Of a stretch of 64,000 bases of DNA, positions 1 through 7,948 are shown one piece after another. The DNA lies in assembly GCF_965216805.1 (NCBI RefSeq), contig NZ_CBDCGN010000003.1:1364001-1428000 (forward strand), given 5' to 3'. Numbering within the stretch: position 1 is the stretch's first letter; every line of letters starts with the position of its first letter. A model generated the notes under the pieces. The model worked only from the letters and a program-made list of their open reading frames with translations. It made no database searches and was not told the DNA's origin. A program made the position numbers and the translations under genes. Source of the stretch: Panacagrimonas sp965216805 (GTDB taxonomy: Bacteria; Pseudomonadota; Gammaproteobacteria; Nevskiales; Nevskiaceae).

Positions 1-32
1 GCCAGCTGGGATTGATGCAGCGGAGCGTTCAT
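1..32 (-). CDS. possible start of a gene running off the left edge
   Basis: An ATG at 32-30 on the minus strand opens a frame reading MNAPLHQSQL up to the window edge. It lies downstream of the LuxR-like gene on the same strand. There is no clear Shine-Dalgarno sequence, and ten residues are too few to assign a family. A weak GATAAT-like -10 lies upstream in the 33-208 gap. This is a tentative call. Confidence 0.3.
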   Translation of the reverse strand, partial: MNAPLHQSQL

Positions 33-208
33 GAGGATCGACGCAGATCGGGGTCGCGGATTATCCCGCCGACTCCGGTTGCGCACCAGCCGGATGGTGG
101 GGGGCGGGTTTGTCGATCCGGCGCTGCTCGGGATGGCTCAATCCAGGATCTCGCAACCCCGAGCCGGCCAGCAGGGGCGGTCGCGGCGATGTTGTTTATT
201 CGGCGGAA

Positions 209-793
209 CTAGGTGGTGCTCTCCGCACGGATTCGGGCGGGTTCCGGCAGGGGAGATGCGGCGCTCGCCGCCGGTACCTCGGCGGCCTCCCGGTCGCTGG
301 CCCACTGTCGCAGCCTCGCCTGCAGCAGTCCGGTCAACCAGTGCGCGCGCTGGAACAGGCGGGTGCGCGCTGCGCTCTGCGGCAGTGGCGTCTGACGGGC
401 TAGGCAAAGCATGCCGAACTCGCCCTGGAAACCGTGCAAAGGGACGGTCAGGCCGTGCAGCAGACCGTGCGCTGCGGCCTCATCGAACATGCGCCGCACC
501 TGCGCGGTGTCGCGCGGCAGCTCGTCCCAGCCGAACGGACTCACGCTTTCGATACAGCGCGCAATCACCGGATCGATCAGCAGGTAGCCTTGTTCGTCGT
601 AACGATCGCGCCAGGCCTTGGGATAGCCGCACAGTACCCATTGCTCGGGCACGCCCGATGCCGGCACGCGGCGCAATCCGTACAGAAAGTGTTCGAATCC
701 GAGACGGTTGGCGGCGCGGCGAGCAGCCGTGCCCGCAGCCCCCAGATCGGCTGCGGAGGCGATCGCAAGGCCCAGTTCGTGGTCGCCGCGCAT
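209..793 (-). CDS. LuxR-type autoinducer-binding domain protein lacking the HTH domain
   Basis: This 194-residue protein matches the N-terminal ligand-binding domain of LuxR regulators (autoinducer-binding family). It has the W/Y...DP...W pattern of the acyl-homoserine-lactone pocket: a KAWRDRY segment, then GYLLIDPV, then SPFGWDEL and HGLTVPLHG. A normal LuxR protein is about 240 residues and ends with a GerE-type helix-turn-helix. This frame instead stops after a Pro/Ala/Glu-rich tail, and no HTH is visible in any minus-strand frame of the 208 bases downstream. It could be a stand-alone binding protein, a dominant-negative partner of another LuxR protein, or a truncated remnant. It is divergent from purD. 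No luxI-like gene is seen in the window. Confidence 0.75.
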   Translation of the reverse strand: MRGDHELGLAIASAADLGAAGTAARRAANRLGFEHFLYGLRRVPASGVPEQWVLCGYPKAWRDRYDEQGYLLIDPVIARCIESVSPFGWDELPRDTAQVRRMFDEAAAHGLLHGLTVPLHGFQGEFGMLCLARQTPLPQSAARTRLFQRAHWLTGLLQARLRQWASDREAAEVPAASAASPLPEPARIRAESTT

Positions 794-979
794 TGCTGGT
801 CTCGAAATTCCCTAGCCCTCATGAAGTGCGCATCCGCCGGCGCCTTCGCCGGGGTCGCGGCGCACCTCGCGGCTTGCGCGCAGCCTCTGCCTTGGGGAGG
901 ATGCCGAGCTCCGCCGCGTATGCGAAGGGTTCCTCAACCTTATGCTGAACCTTCCCGCGCATCAATCGAACAGAGACAT

Positions 980-2278
980 ATGAGCGAATCGATCAAAGTA
1001 TTGGTGGTGGGTGGCGGCGGGCGCGAGCACGCGCTGGCTTGGAAGCTGGCGGCGTCCGCGCGAGTTGCCGAAGTGCTGGTCGCGCCCGGAAACGCGGGGA
1101 CCGCCGTCGAGCCCGGTTGCCGCAACGTGGAAATCGCCGCCGACGATGTGGAGGCCCTGCTGAGCCTGGCGCAACGCGAAAACGTCGGCCTGACCGTGGT
1201 TGGACCGGAGGTGCCGTTGTCGATGGGCATCGTCGATGCGTTTCGTGCTGCCGGTCTGCGCATCTTCGGCCCGACCCGGGCGGCTGCCCAGCTCGAGAGT
1301 TCCAAGGCCTACACCAAGGATTTTCTGGCGCGGCATCGCATTCCCACCGCCGCCTATGCGGTGTTCACAGAACTGCAGCCGGCACTGGATTATCTGGAAG
1401 CGCATCCGGCGCCCATCGTGGTCAAGGCCGACGGTCTGGCTGCCGGCAAGGGCGTTGTCGTGGCGCAGAGTCAGGAGGAGGCGCGCGCAGCGGTACGCGA
1501 CATGCTGTCCGGCTCCGCGTTGGGACAGGCTGGCGCCCGCGTGGTGATCGAGGAGTTTCTCGACGGTGAAGAGGCCAGCTTCATCGTGGTTGCCCAGGGG
1601 CTCCGCTACGTGACCCTGGCGACCAGCCAGGACCACAAGCGTATCTTCGACGGCGACCAGGGCCCCAATACCGGCGGCATGGGCGCGTACTCGCCGGCGC
1701 CGGTGGTGACCCCCGAACTTCACGCGCGCATCTGCAAGGAAGTGATCGAGCCGACCCTGGCCGGCATGGATGCGGAAGGCAATCCGTTCGGCGGCTTTCT
1801 GTATGCGGGGCTGATGATCGACGCGCGCGGCGGCATCAAGGTACTGGAATTCAACACGCGCATGGGCGACCCGGAGACCCAGCCCATTCTGTATCGGCTG
1901 GAATCGGACCTGCTCGATCTGATCGAAGCCGCGCTGGATGATCGCCTCGGCCGGGTGGAGGTGCGCTGGAGTCCGCAGCCGGCGCTGGGCGTGGTGATGG
2001 CGGCGCACGGCTACCCCGGCACGGTGCGCAAGGGCGATGTCATTCAGGGGCTGGACGCGGACCTGGGCAGCGCCAAGGCCTTTCACGCCGGCACCGCCAT
2101 GTACAAGGGTCAGCCGGCGACGGCAGGGGGGCGCGTGCTGTGCGTGGTGGCGCGCGGCGCCGACGTGCGGCTTGCGCAGCAGGGCGCGTACGCAGCCGTG
2201 CACAAGATCACCTGGGACGGCGTGCAATTTCGCACCGATATCGGGCATCGCGCGATCACGCGGATGGGCCGAGTCTGA
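980..2278 (+). CDS. purD: phosphoribosylamine-glycine ligase (GARS)
   Basis: PurD joins glycine to 5-phosphoribosylamine using ATP, the second step of de novo purine synthesis, in the cytoplasm. The 432-residue product has the family length. It begins with the nucleotide-binding loop VLVVGGGGREHALAWKL, followed by the ATP-grasp segment KADGLAAGKGVVVA and the magnesium-binding FNTRMGDPETQ near residue 290. The frame is open well upstream, but homology begins at this ATG (MSESIKVLVVG), so the longer start is rejected. It stands alone, without purH, and is convergent with rho. Confidence 0.95.
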   Translation: MSESIKVLVVGGGGREHALAWKLAASARVAEVLVAPGNAGTAVEPGCRNVEIAADDVEALLSLAQRENVGLTVVGPEVPLSMGIVDAFRAAGLRIFGPTRAAAQLESSKAYTKDFLARHRIPTAAYAVFTELQPALDYLEAHPAPIVVKADGLAAGKGVVVAQSQEEARAAVRDMLSGSALGQAGARVVIEEFLDGEEASFIVVAQGLRYVTLATSQDHKRIFDGDQGPNTGGMGAYSPAPVVTPELHARICKEVIEPTLAGMDAEGNPFGGFLYAGLMIDARGGIKVLEFNTRMGDPETQPILYRLESDLLDLIEAALDDRLGRVEVRWSPQPALGVVMAAHGYPGTVRKGDVIQGLDADLGSAKAFHAGTAMYKGQPATAGGRVLCVVARGADVRLAQQGAYAAVHKITWDGVQFRTDIGHRAITRMGRV

Positions 2279-2295
2279 TGGCGGCCACAGTGTCG

Positions 2296-2406
2296 TCGCC
2301 CGGGTGAAACCCGGGTCCAATCCTGGTGAAGTAGTGTCGTAGTCCGGGTGAAACCTGGGTCCAACCCGTCACCGTGGCCTGCGACCCCGGGTTGCACCCG
2401 GGCTAC
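2296..2406. repeat. three GTAGCCCGGGTGcAACCCGGG-type palindromes (family A)
   Basis: The short gap between the convergent genes purD and rho holds three copies of one palindrome: 2299-2315 (CCCGGGT-gaa-ACCCGGG), 2339-2361 (one mismatch) and 2385-2406 (ends CCCGGGCTAC). Each can fold as a 6-7 bp GC stem with a 3-4 base loop. There is no T-run, but the position suggests a terminator role on both strands. Confidence 0.8.
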
Positions 2407-2423
2407 CCCTGCTGCCCGAGGCT

Positions 2424-4007
2424 TCAATTGCGCTTCATCGAATCGAAGAACGCCTCGTTGGTCTTGGTTGCCTTCATGCGATCCAGCAGCAGCTCCATCG
2501 CAGCCAGCTCGTCCATCTGGTGCAGCAGTTTGCGCAGGATCCAGATCTTGTTGAGATCCTTGTCGCTCATCAGCAGCTCTTCCTTGCGGGTGCCGGAGCG
2601 GTTGATGTTGATGGCGGGGAAGATGCGCTTCTCGGCGATGCGGCGCTCCAAGTGCACTTCCATGTTGCCGGTGCCCTTGAACTCCTCGTAGATCACCTCG
2701 TCCATCTTGGAGCCGGTTTCGATCAGCGCGGTGGCGATGATGGTCAACGAACCGCCCTCCTCGATGTTGCGCGCCGCGCCGAAGAAGCGCTTGGGCTTCT
2801 GCAGCGCATTGGCATCGACACCACCGGAAAGTACCTTGCCGGAAGAGGGCGCCACCGTGTTGTAAGCGCGCGCCAGACGCGTGATGGAGTCGAGCAGGAT
2901 GACCACGTCGCGCTTGTGTTCGACCAGGCGACGGGCTTTTTCGATCACCATCTCGGTGACCTGCACGTGACGCGCGGCGGGCTCGTCGAAAGTGCTCGCC
3001 ACCACCTCGCCGCGCACCGTGCGCTGCATGTCGGTGACTTCTTCCGGGCGCTCGTCGATCAGTAGGACGATCAGGTACACATCCGGATAATTGGCGGCGA
3101 TGGACTGCGCGATGTTCTGCATCAGGATGGTCTTGCCGGCCTTGGGCGGCGACACGATCAGACCGCGCTGGCCTTTGCCGAACGGCGCCACGAGGTCGAT
3201 GATGCGCGCGGTGAGATCCTCGGTGGTGCCGTTGCCGCGCTCCATCTTGAACTGCTCGTCGGCGAACAGCGGCGTGAGGTTCTCGAAGTTGACCTTCTTG
3301 CGGCTGGCCTCGGGCGGCTCGTAGTTGATCGTGTCGACCTTGAGCAGCGAGAAGTAGCGCTCGTTGTCCTTGGGGCTGCGCACGCGCCCGCAGACGGTGT
3401 CGCCGGTGCGCAGACCGAAGCGGCGGATCTGCGAAGGCGAAATGTAGACGTCGTCGGGTCCGGCCAGATAAGAACTGTCGGAACCGCGCAGGAAGCCGTA
3501 GCCGTCGGGCATCAGCTCGAGCACGCCGTCGGCGATGATGTGATCGCCGCGCCGTGCCGCCGTTTTCAGCAGATTGAAGACCAGATCGGTCTTGCGTGCG
3601 CGCGAGATGTTCTCGAGGCCTTGCGCCTCGGCCATCTCCATCAGGGTCGCTGCGGTCAGCTTCTTGATGTCCGGGATGCGCACGATCTTGGGCGGCTCGC
3701 CGGAGCGAAAATCCACCGGCGGCCGCGCCGCCACCGCGGTGGCCACGCCGCCGTCGTTGTCGTCGGGAAGTCCGTCGGGGCCGGAAACCTGAGGGACCGT
3801 CAGGGTCCCCTCGGCTTGCGCTTCTGCGGCTGCCGCCAGCGCCAGTTCGGCCTCGAACTCCTCCTCGGTCATGTCGACCGGGAGTCCATCCTGAGAAGGG
3901 TTGCCGCCGTTGCCGCCTCGCTGGTTGCTGTTGCCGTTACCGTTGCGGGGGCCGTTGTGTCGACGGCGGTGTTTCATCATGCGGGGGGGTTTAGGCGGTT
4001 GTGACAT
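2424..4007 (-). CDS. rho: transcription termination factor Rho
   Basis: Rho is the hexameric RNA-dependent ATPase that ends transcription at Rho-dependent sites. The C-terminal 420 residues are a full match: the RNA-binding segment GVLELMPDGYGFLR, Walker A SPPKAGKTILMQNIA near residue 283, LLIDERPEEVTDM, and the conserved tail. The N-terminus carries about 100 extra residues rich in Gly, Asn, Arg, Asp and Glu, an insert common in Rho of many phyla but absent from the 419-residue E. coli protein. The start is uncertain. ATG 4007 overlaps the end of trxA by 17 bases, while tandem ATGs at 3980 and 3977 avoid the overlap; neither has a clear ribosome site. It probably forms an operon with trxA. 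Confidence 0.93.
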   Translation of the reverse strand: MSQPPKPPRMMKHRRRHNGPRNGNGNSNQRGGNGGNPSQDGLPVDMTEEEFEAELALAAAAEAQAEGTLTVPQVSGPDGLPDDNDGGVATAVAARPPVDFRSGEPPKIVRIPDIKKLTAATLMEMAEAQGLENISRARKTDLVFNLLKTAARRGDHIIADGVLELMPDGYGFLRGSDSSYLAGPDDVYISPSQIRRFGLRTGDTVCGRVRSPKDNERYFSLLKVDTINYEPPEASRKKVNFENLTPLFADEQFKMERGNGTTEDLTARIIDLVAPFGKGQRGLIVSPPKAGKTILMQNIAQSIAANYPDVYLIVLLIDERPEEVTDMQRTVRGEVVASTFDEPAARHVQVTEMVIEKARRLVEHKRDVVILLDSITRLARAYNTVAPSSGKVLSGGVDANALQKPKRFFGAARNIEEGGSLTIIATALIETGSKMDEVIYEEFKGTGNMEVHLERRIAEKRIFPAININRSGTRKEELLMSDKDLNKIWILRKLLHQMDELAAMELLLDRMKATKTNEAFFDSMKRN

Positions 4008-4326
4008 GCGGAGTGACGAAAGCGGTGAGCTGCGCCTTGTGCGCCGCACCCACCTGGGTGGCCGCTGCCTGTCCATCCTTGAACAGGATCAGCGTGGGGA
4101 TCCCGCGGATGTTGAACTTGGGCGGTGTGCCCGGGTTCTCGTCCACGTTGAGCTTGACGACTTTGAGCTTGCCGACGTTTTCCGCCGCGATCTGTTCCAG
4201 CACCGGCGCGATCATGCGGCAGGGCCCGCACCATTCGGCCCAGAAATCCACCAGCACCGGGATGTCGGACTTGAGCACGTCCTGTTCGAAGGACGCGTCG
4301 GAAACGGGAGAGATATGTTCGCTCAT
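3991..4326 (-). CDS. trxA: thioredoxin 1
   Basis: This is a small cytoplasmic dithiol-disulfide oxidoreductase. The 111-residue product has the full fold, with the redox motif WCGPC at residues 32-36, the buried Asp in VLVDFWAEW, and the cis-proline loop GIPTLILF. It lies directly upstream of rho on the same strand and divergently from rhlB. This matches the rhlB / trxA-rho arrangement seen in enterobacteria and xanthomonads. Confidence 0.96.
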   Translation of the reverse strand: MSEHISPVSDASFEQDVLKSDIPVLVDFWAEWCGPCRMIAPVLEQIAAENVGKLKVVKLNVDENPGTPPKFNIRGIPTLILFKDGQAAATQVGAAHKAQLTAFVTPHVTTA

Positions 4327-4591
4327 GGAGTGGCCTCGGGAGTCATGAACGCGGCGGATATTGCGCGTGACGGAAGTAGATGGGGTGCTAGCCGATCCGA
4401 CTCAAGACCGGTACCGGCTGCGCAAGGGCTGCACCGGACGGTTATGATGGATAGATGACGACGGGGAGACGATCGGTGAGGTTGCGCCGAGAGCCTTTGA
4501 CCAGCGCCCTGAAATCCCTGCGTGCGGCTATTTGAGCCGATTCCCAGGGGCCTTGCAAGCGCTTGCCGCGCAATCCCAATTCGATTTTTAA

Positions 4592-5860
4592 ATGCAAGCC
4601 GATCACTTATCCGATATTCGCTTCGACAGTCTGCCCCTTCATCCGGGTCTGCTGGCCGCCATTTCCGCTCGCGGTTTCGACTACTGCACGCCGATCCAGG
4701 CCGAGACCTTGCCGCTGGCATTGAGCGGACGCGATGTTGCCGGCCAGGCCCAGACCGGGACCGGCAAGACTGCCGCGTTCCTGCTGGCCACCATGCATCG
4801 TCTGCTCACGCACGCGCCCACCGGCCCCGACGGTCAACCGCGCGCATTCATCCTGGCACCTACGCGCGAATTGGCTGTGCAGATTCACGAAGACGCGCTG
4901 CAGTTGCGCGGCGACACCGGCTTGCGCATGGCGGTGTGTTTTGGCGGCACCGGTTACGAGTCGCAGCGCCAGGCGATCCAGGGCGGAATCGATATTCTGA
5001 TCGGCACGCCGGGGCGCCTGATCGACTACTACAAGCAGGACATCTACAGCCTCAAGCACATCGAGGTGGTCGTGCTCGACGAGGCCGATCGCATGTTCGA
5101 TCTCGGGTTCATCGACGACATCCGCTATGTGTTGCGGCGCATGCCGGCGCCGGCCAAGCGACTCAACTACCTGTTCTCCGCCACGCTGTCGCACCGCGTG
5201 CTGGAGCTGGCGTTCGAGCACATGAACGACCCGCACCAGGTCACCATCGAACCCGAGCAGGTCACCGCCGAGCGCGTGCGCCAGTCGATGATCCATGTCG
5301 CCAACGACGACAAGCTCAAGGTGCTGGTCGGCCTGCTGCGCCATCACGATCCGTTCCGCACCCTGGTGTTCGTCAATACCAAGCGCGGTGCCGAAGAGGT
5401 CGAGCACACCCTGCGCGCCAACGGTCTTGAGGCGAGCACGCTGTCGGGCGATGTGCCGCAGAACAAGCGCCTGCGCCTGCTCGACGACTTCAAGGAGGGC
5501 AAGCTGCCGCTGCTGGTGGCCACCGATGTGGCCGCGCGCGGTCTGCACATTCCGGCCGTGAGCCACGTCATCAACTACGACCTGCCGCAGGATCCGGAAG
5601 ACTACGTGCATCGCATCGGCCGCACCGCGCGCGCTGGCGAAGCCGGCGACGCCATCTCGCTGTGTTGCGAGACCTGGGTCTACTCGCTGCCCGAGATCGA
5701 GCGTTACATCGGCATGCGCCTGCCGGCCGAGCCCTTCCCGGACGACTGGCTGCCGCAGGATTTCGTGGTGCCGCCGCGACTGCCGCGGCGACCGCGCCCT
5801 GGCGGCTCCGGCCGCCGCGGTGGTGGAGGGGGCGGTTCGAGGTCGCAGCGCCGGCGCTGA
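4592..5860 (+). CDS. rhlB: ATP-dependent DEAD-box RNA helicase RhlB
   Basis: This helicase unwinds structured RNA and in gammaproteobacteria works with the RNA degradosome. The 422-residue product has all DEAD-box motifs in order: AQTGTGKT (53-60), PTRELA, GTPGR, DEAD at 163-166, SAT, VATDVAARG and HRIGRTAR. It ends in an Arg/Gly-rich tail typical of RhlB. Position opposite trxA-rho supports RhlB rather than another RhlE/SrmB-type paralogue. The next gene begins 2 bases after the stop. Confidence 0.93.
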   Translation: MQADHLSDIRFDSLPLHPGLLAAISARGFDYCTPIQAETLPLALSGRDVAGQAQTGTGKTAAFLLATMHRLLTHAPTGPDGQPRAFILAPTRELAVQIHEDALQLRGDTGLRMAVCFGGTGYESQRQAIQGGIDILIGTPGRLIDYYKQDIYSLKHIEVVVLDEADRMFDLGFIDDIRYVLRRMPAPAKRLNYLFSATLSHRVLELAFEHMNDPHQVTIEPEQVTAERVRQSMIHVANDDKLKVLVGLLRHHDPFRTLVFVNTKRGAEEVEHTLRANGLEASTLSGDVPQNKRLRLLDDFKEGKLPLLVATDVAARGLHIPAVSHVINYDLPQDPEDYVHRIGRTARAGEAGDAISLCCETWVYSLPEIERYIGMRLPAEPFPDDWLPQDFVVPPRLPRRPRPGGSGRRGGGGGGSRSQRRR

Positions 5861-5862
5861 CC

Positions 5863-6603
5863 GTGAGCGGCGTCGAGTGGATCGATGCGGTCGAATGGCC
5901 GCGCCACCCGCGCGTCAAGGCCTGCTACACCACTCGCCAGGGCGGCGGCAGCGCGGCGCCCTACGACTGCTTCAATCTGGCGCTGCATGTCGGCGACCGA
6001 TCGCAGCAGGTCGAATGCAATCGCCGGGCCTTGCTAAAGCAGCTTGGCTTGGGCCACGAGCCGGCCTGGCTTGACCAGGTGCATGGCACCGAGGTCGTCG
6101 AAGCAGGCAGCACTGCTGCCGCTTCCTGCGCAGATGCCTCCCGCAGCCAGGTCGCGGGCCTGGCCTGCGTCGTGCTTACCGCCGACTGCCTGCCGGTACT
6201 GCTGGCCGACGACGACGGTCAGGTGGTGGCCGCCGCCCATGCCGGCTGGCGTGGACTGGCGGCCGGCATCCTGCAGAACACCGTGCGATCGCTGCCCTGC
6301 GCACCGGCCTCGCTGAGCGCCTGGCTGGGCCCGGCGATCGGCCCGGCGGCGTTCGAGGTCGGTCCGGAAGTGCACGCAGCATTCGTCGGGATCGACCCTG
6401 GACACGACCGGGATTTCGTCGCCGGTCGCGATGACCGCTTCTTCGCCGATTTGCGCGGGATGGCCCGGCGCACCTTGTGGCGGTGCGGCGTGACGCGCGT
6501 GTTCGGCGAGGCGCGCTGCACGCATGGAGACGCAGCGCGGTTCTTTTCGTTTCGGCGCGACCGCGTGTGCGGGCGCATGGCCAGCCTGGTGTGGATCGAT
6601 TGA
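5863..6603 (+). CDS. pgeF: laccase-domain purine nucleoside / peptidoglycan-editing enzyme (YfiH family)
   Basis: Members of this family were called polyphenol oxidases. They are now linked to purine nucleoside phosphorolysis/deamination and to peptidoglycan precursor editing. The 246-residue product keeps the His/Cys/His metal-site motifs: H74 in QVHGTEV, C109 in LTADCLPVLL and H126 in HAGWRGLAAG. It also has the C-terminal CTHGDAARFFSFRRD. The frame is open further upstream, but GTG 5863 sits 2 bases after the rhlB stop and gives the normal length. Translation is probably coupled to rhlB. Confidence 0.88.
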   Translation: MSGVEWIDAVEWPRHPRVKACYTTRQGGGSAAPYDCFNLALHVGDRSQQVECNRRALLKQLGLGHEPAWLDQVHGTEVVEAGSTAAASCADASRSQVAGLACVVLTADCLPVLLADDDGQVVAAAHAGWRGLAAGILQNTVRSLPCAPASLSAWLGPAIGPAAFEVGPEVHAAFVGIDPGHDRDFVAGRDDRFFADLRGMARRTLWRCGVTRVFGEARCTHGDAARFFSFRRDRVCGRMASLVWID

Positions 6604-6892
6604 ATTCCCGCCATTGCATGGCCTAGGGGCCTCTGCTACAAGGTTGCGATCAAGCATGGGCCGGTTCCGGACCCATACGAATAACAAGGCGTCCGCAGGG
6701 CGGACATCGAACGGGAGGAGGTATGCGGGGGCGGACCATGGTGGTCGGCGGTTGCGGTCCCGCCGCAGATTCCGAACGTATTTTCTGCCGTTGTCGATCG
6801 CCCGTGATCTCCATCACGCGGGCAGGGCGGCGCTCGGCGGCGTGGCCGACTGCGATGGATGCCAACCCATCTGAGCTTAACGGGGTAGTGCA

Positions 6893-7906
6893 ATGAAGAA
6901 TTTCTCGAAGGCCCTGCTGCGGGCCCTGCTGTGGCCGGCCTTGTGTGTCGCGGCCCTGGCACCGGCTTCACACGTGGTGGCGCAGGAGGAAGAGGAGGCC
7001 GAGCCATTCGTGGCCGCAGTCAAGCCCAGGCCGTCGCAGCCCGCACCGACGGCGTCCCGCAGTCTGCTGCTGGGCATCGCCAACAGCGGCAAGCACCTGA
7101 TCGCGGTCGGCGATCGTGGACATATCCTGGCGTCCAACGACGGCGCCAGCTGGGCACAGGTGGAGACGCCGGTGCGTGCCACCCTGACCGACGTGGACTT
7201 CGTCGACGAAAATCTCGGCTGGGCGGTCGGCCACGACGCGGTGATCCTGCACTCCAAGGATGGCGGCCGCAGTTGGCAGCTGCAGAATTTCCAGCCCGAT
7301 CTGGAAAAGCCCTTTCTGGATGTGCTGTTCCTGGACGCCAACCGCGGCATGGCGATCGGCGCCTACGGTCTGTTCATGGTCACCGAGGACGGCGGCGCCA
7401 GCTGGTCGGAACTGGATGCGCCGCCGATCCGCGAAGAAGAGCTCCACTTCAACGACGTGACCCGCCTCGGTAACGGCGAGCTGTTCGTGGTGGGCGAGAC
7501 CGGGATGATGGGCGTCTCCGCCGACGGCGCGACCTGGGAGCGGCTGCAGGCGCCGTACGACGGTTCGCTTTACGGCGCCATCGCCCGTGGCGATCGCGGC
7601 GCGCTGGTGTACGGGTTGCGCGGCAACGTCTACGTCACCGACGACGTGCGCAGCGGCAACTGGACCCAGATCGACACCGGCACGGTGGCGTCCTTCTTCG
7701 GCGGCACTGCGCTGCCCGGTGGCGACATCGCGCTGGTGGGGCTTGCCGGCGAAGTCGCCATCGTGTCGGCCGACGGCAGCGTACGCAACACCAAGATCGA
7801 CGCCATGGCCGGCGTCACCGGCTCGGGCACCCTGTCCGGCGCCATCCCGTGGAACGGCGGCGTGCTCGCCGTGGGCGAACTCGGCGTGAGTACGGTGGGA
7901 CTTTAG
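6893..7906 (+). CDS. secreted YCF48/BNR-repeat beta-propeller-like protein
   Basis: This 337-residue exported protein starts with a signal peptide (residues 1-31, ending ASHVVAQ). It carries at least four Asp-box-like motifs: ASNDGASW, HSKDGGRSW, VTEDGGASW and VSADGATW. These recur in blades of YCF48-type propellers. In other proteobacteria such genes stand beside MMPL-type RND permeases, usually with DUF1302 and DUF1329 genes. Here the permease follows 42 bases downstream, but the other two partners are missing. A role as periplasmic accessory of the transporter is inferred; the transported substrate is unknown. Confidence 0.8.
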   Translation: MKNFSKALLRALLWPALCVAALAPASHVVAQEEEEAEPFVAAVKPRPSQPAPTASRSLLLGIANSGKHLIAVGDRGHILASNDGASWAQVETPVRATLTDVDFVDENLGWAVGHDAVILHSKDGGRSWQLQNFQPDLEKPFLDVLFLDANRGMAIGAYGLFMVTEDGGASWSELDAPPIREEELHFNDVTRLGNGELFVVGETGMMGVSADGATWERLQAPYDGSLYGAIARGDRGALVYGLRGNVYVTDDVRSGNWTQIDTGTVASFFGGTALPGGDIALVGLAGEVAIVSADGSVRNTKIDAMAGVTGSGTLSGAIPWNGGVLAVGELGVSTVGL

Positions 7907-7948
7907 AGCGCGGCGCGCCGACGGCACAGAACATCTTAGGGAACCAAC

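Noticed and set aside
434..979. N-terminal extension of purD in the same open frame
   Set aside because: PurD homology starts at ATG 980, and the upstream part is antisense to the LuxR-like gene.
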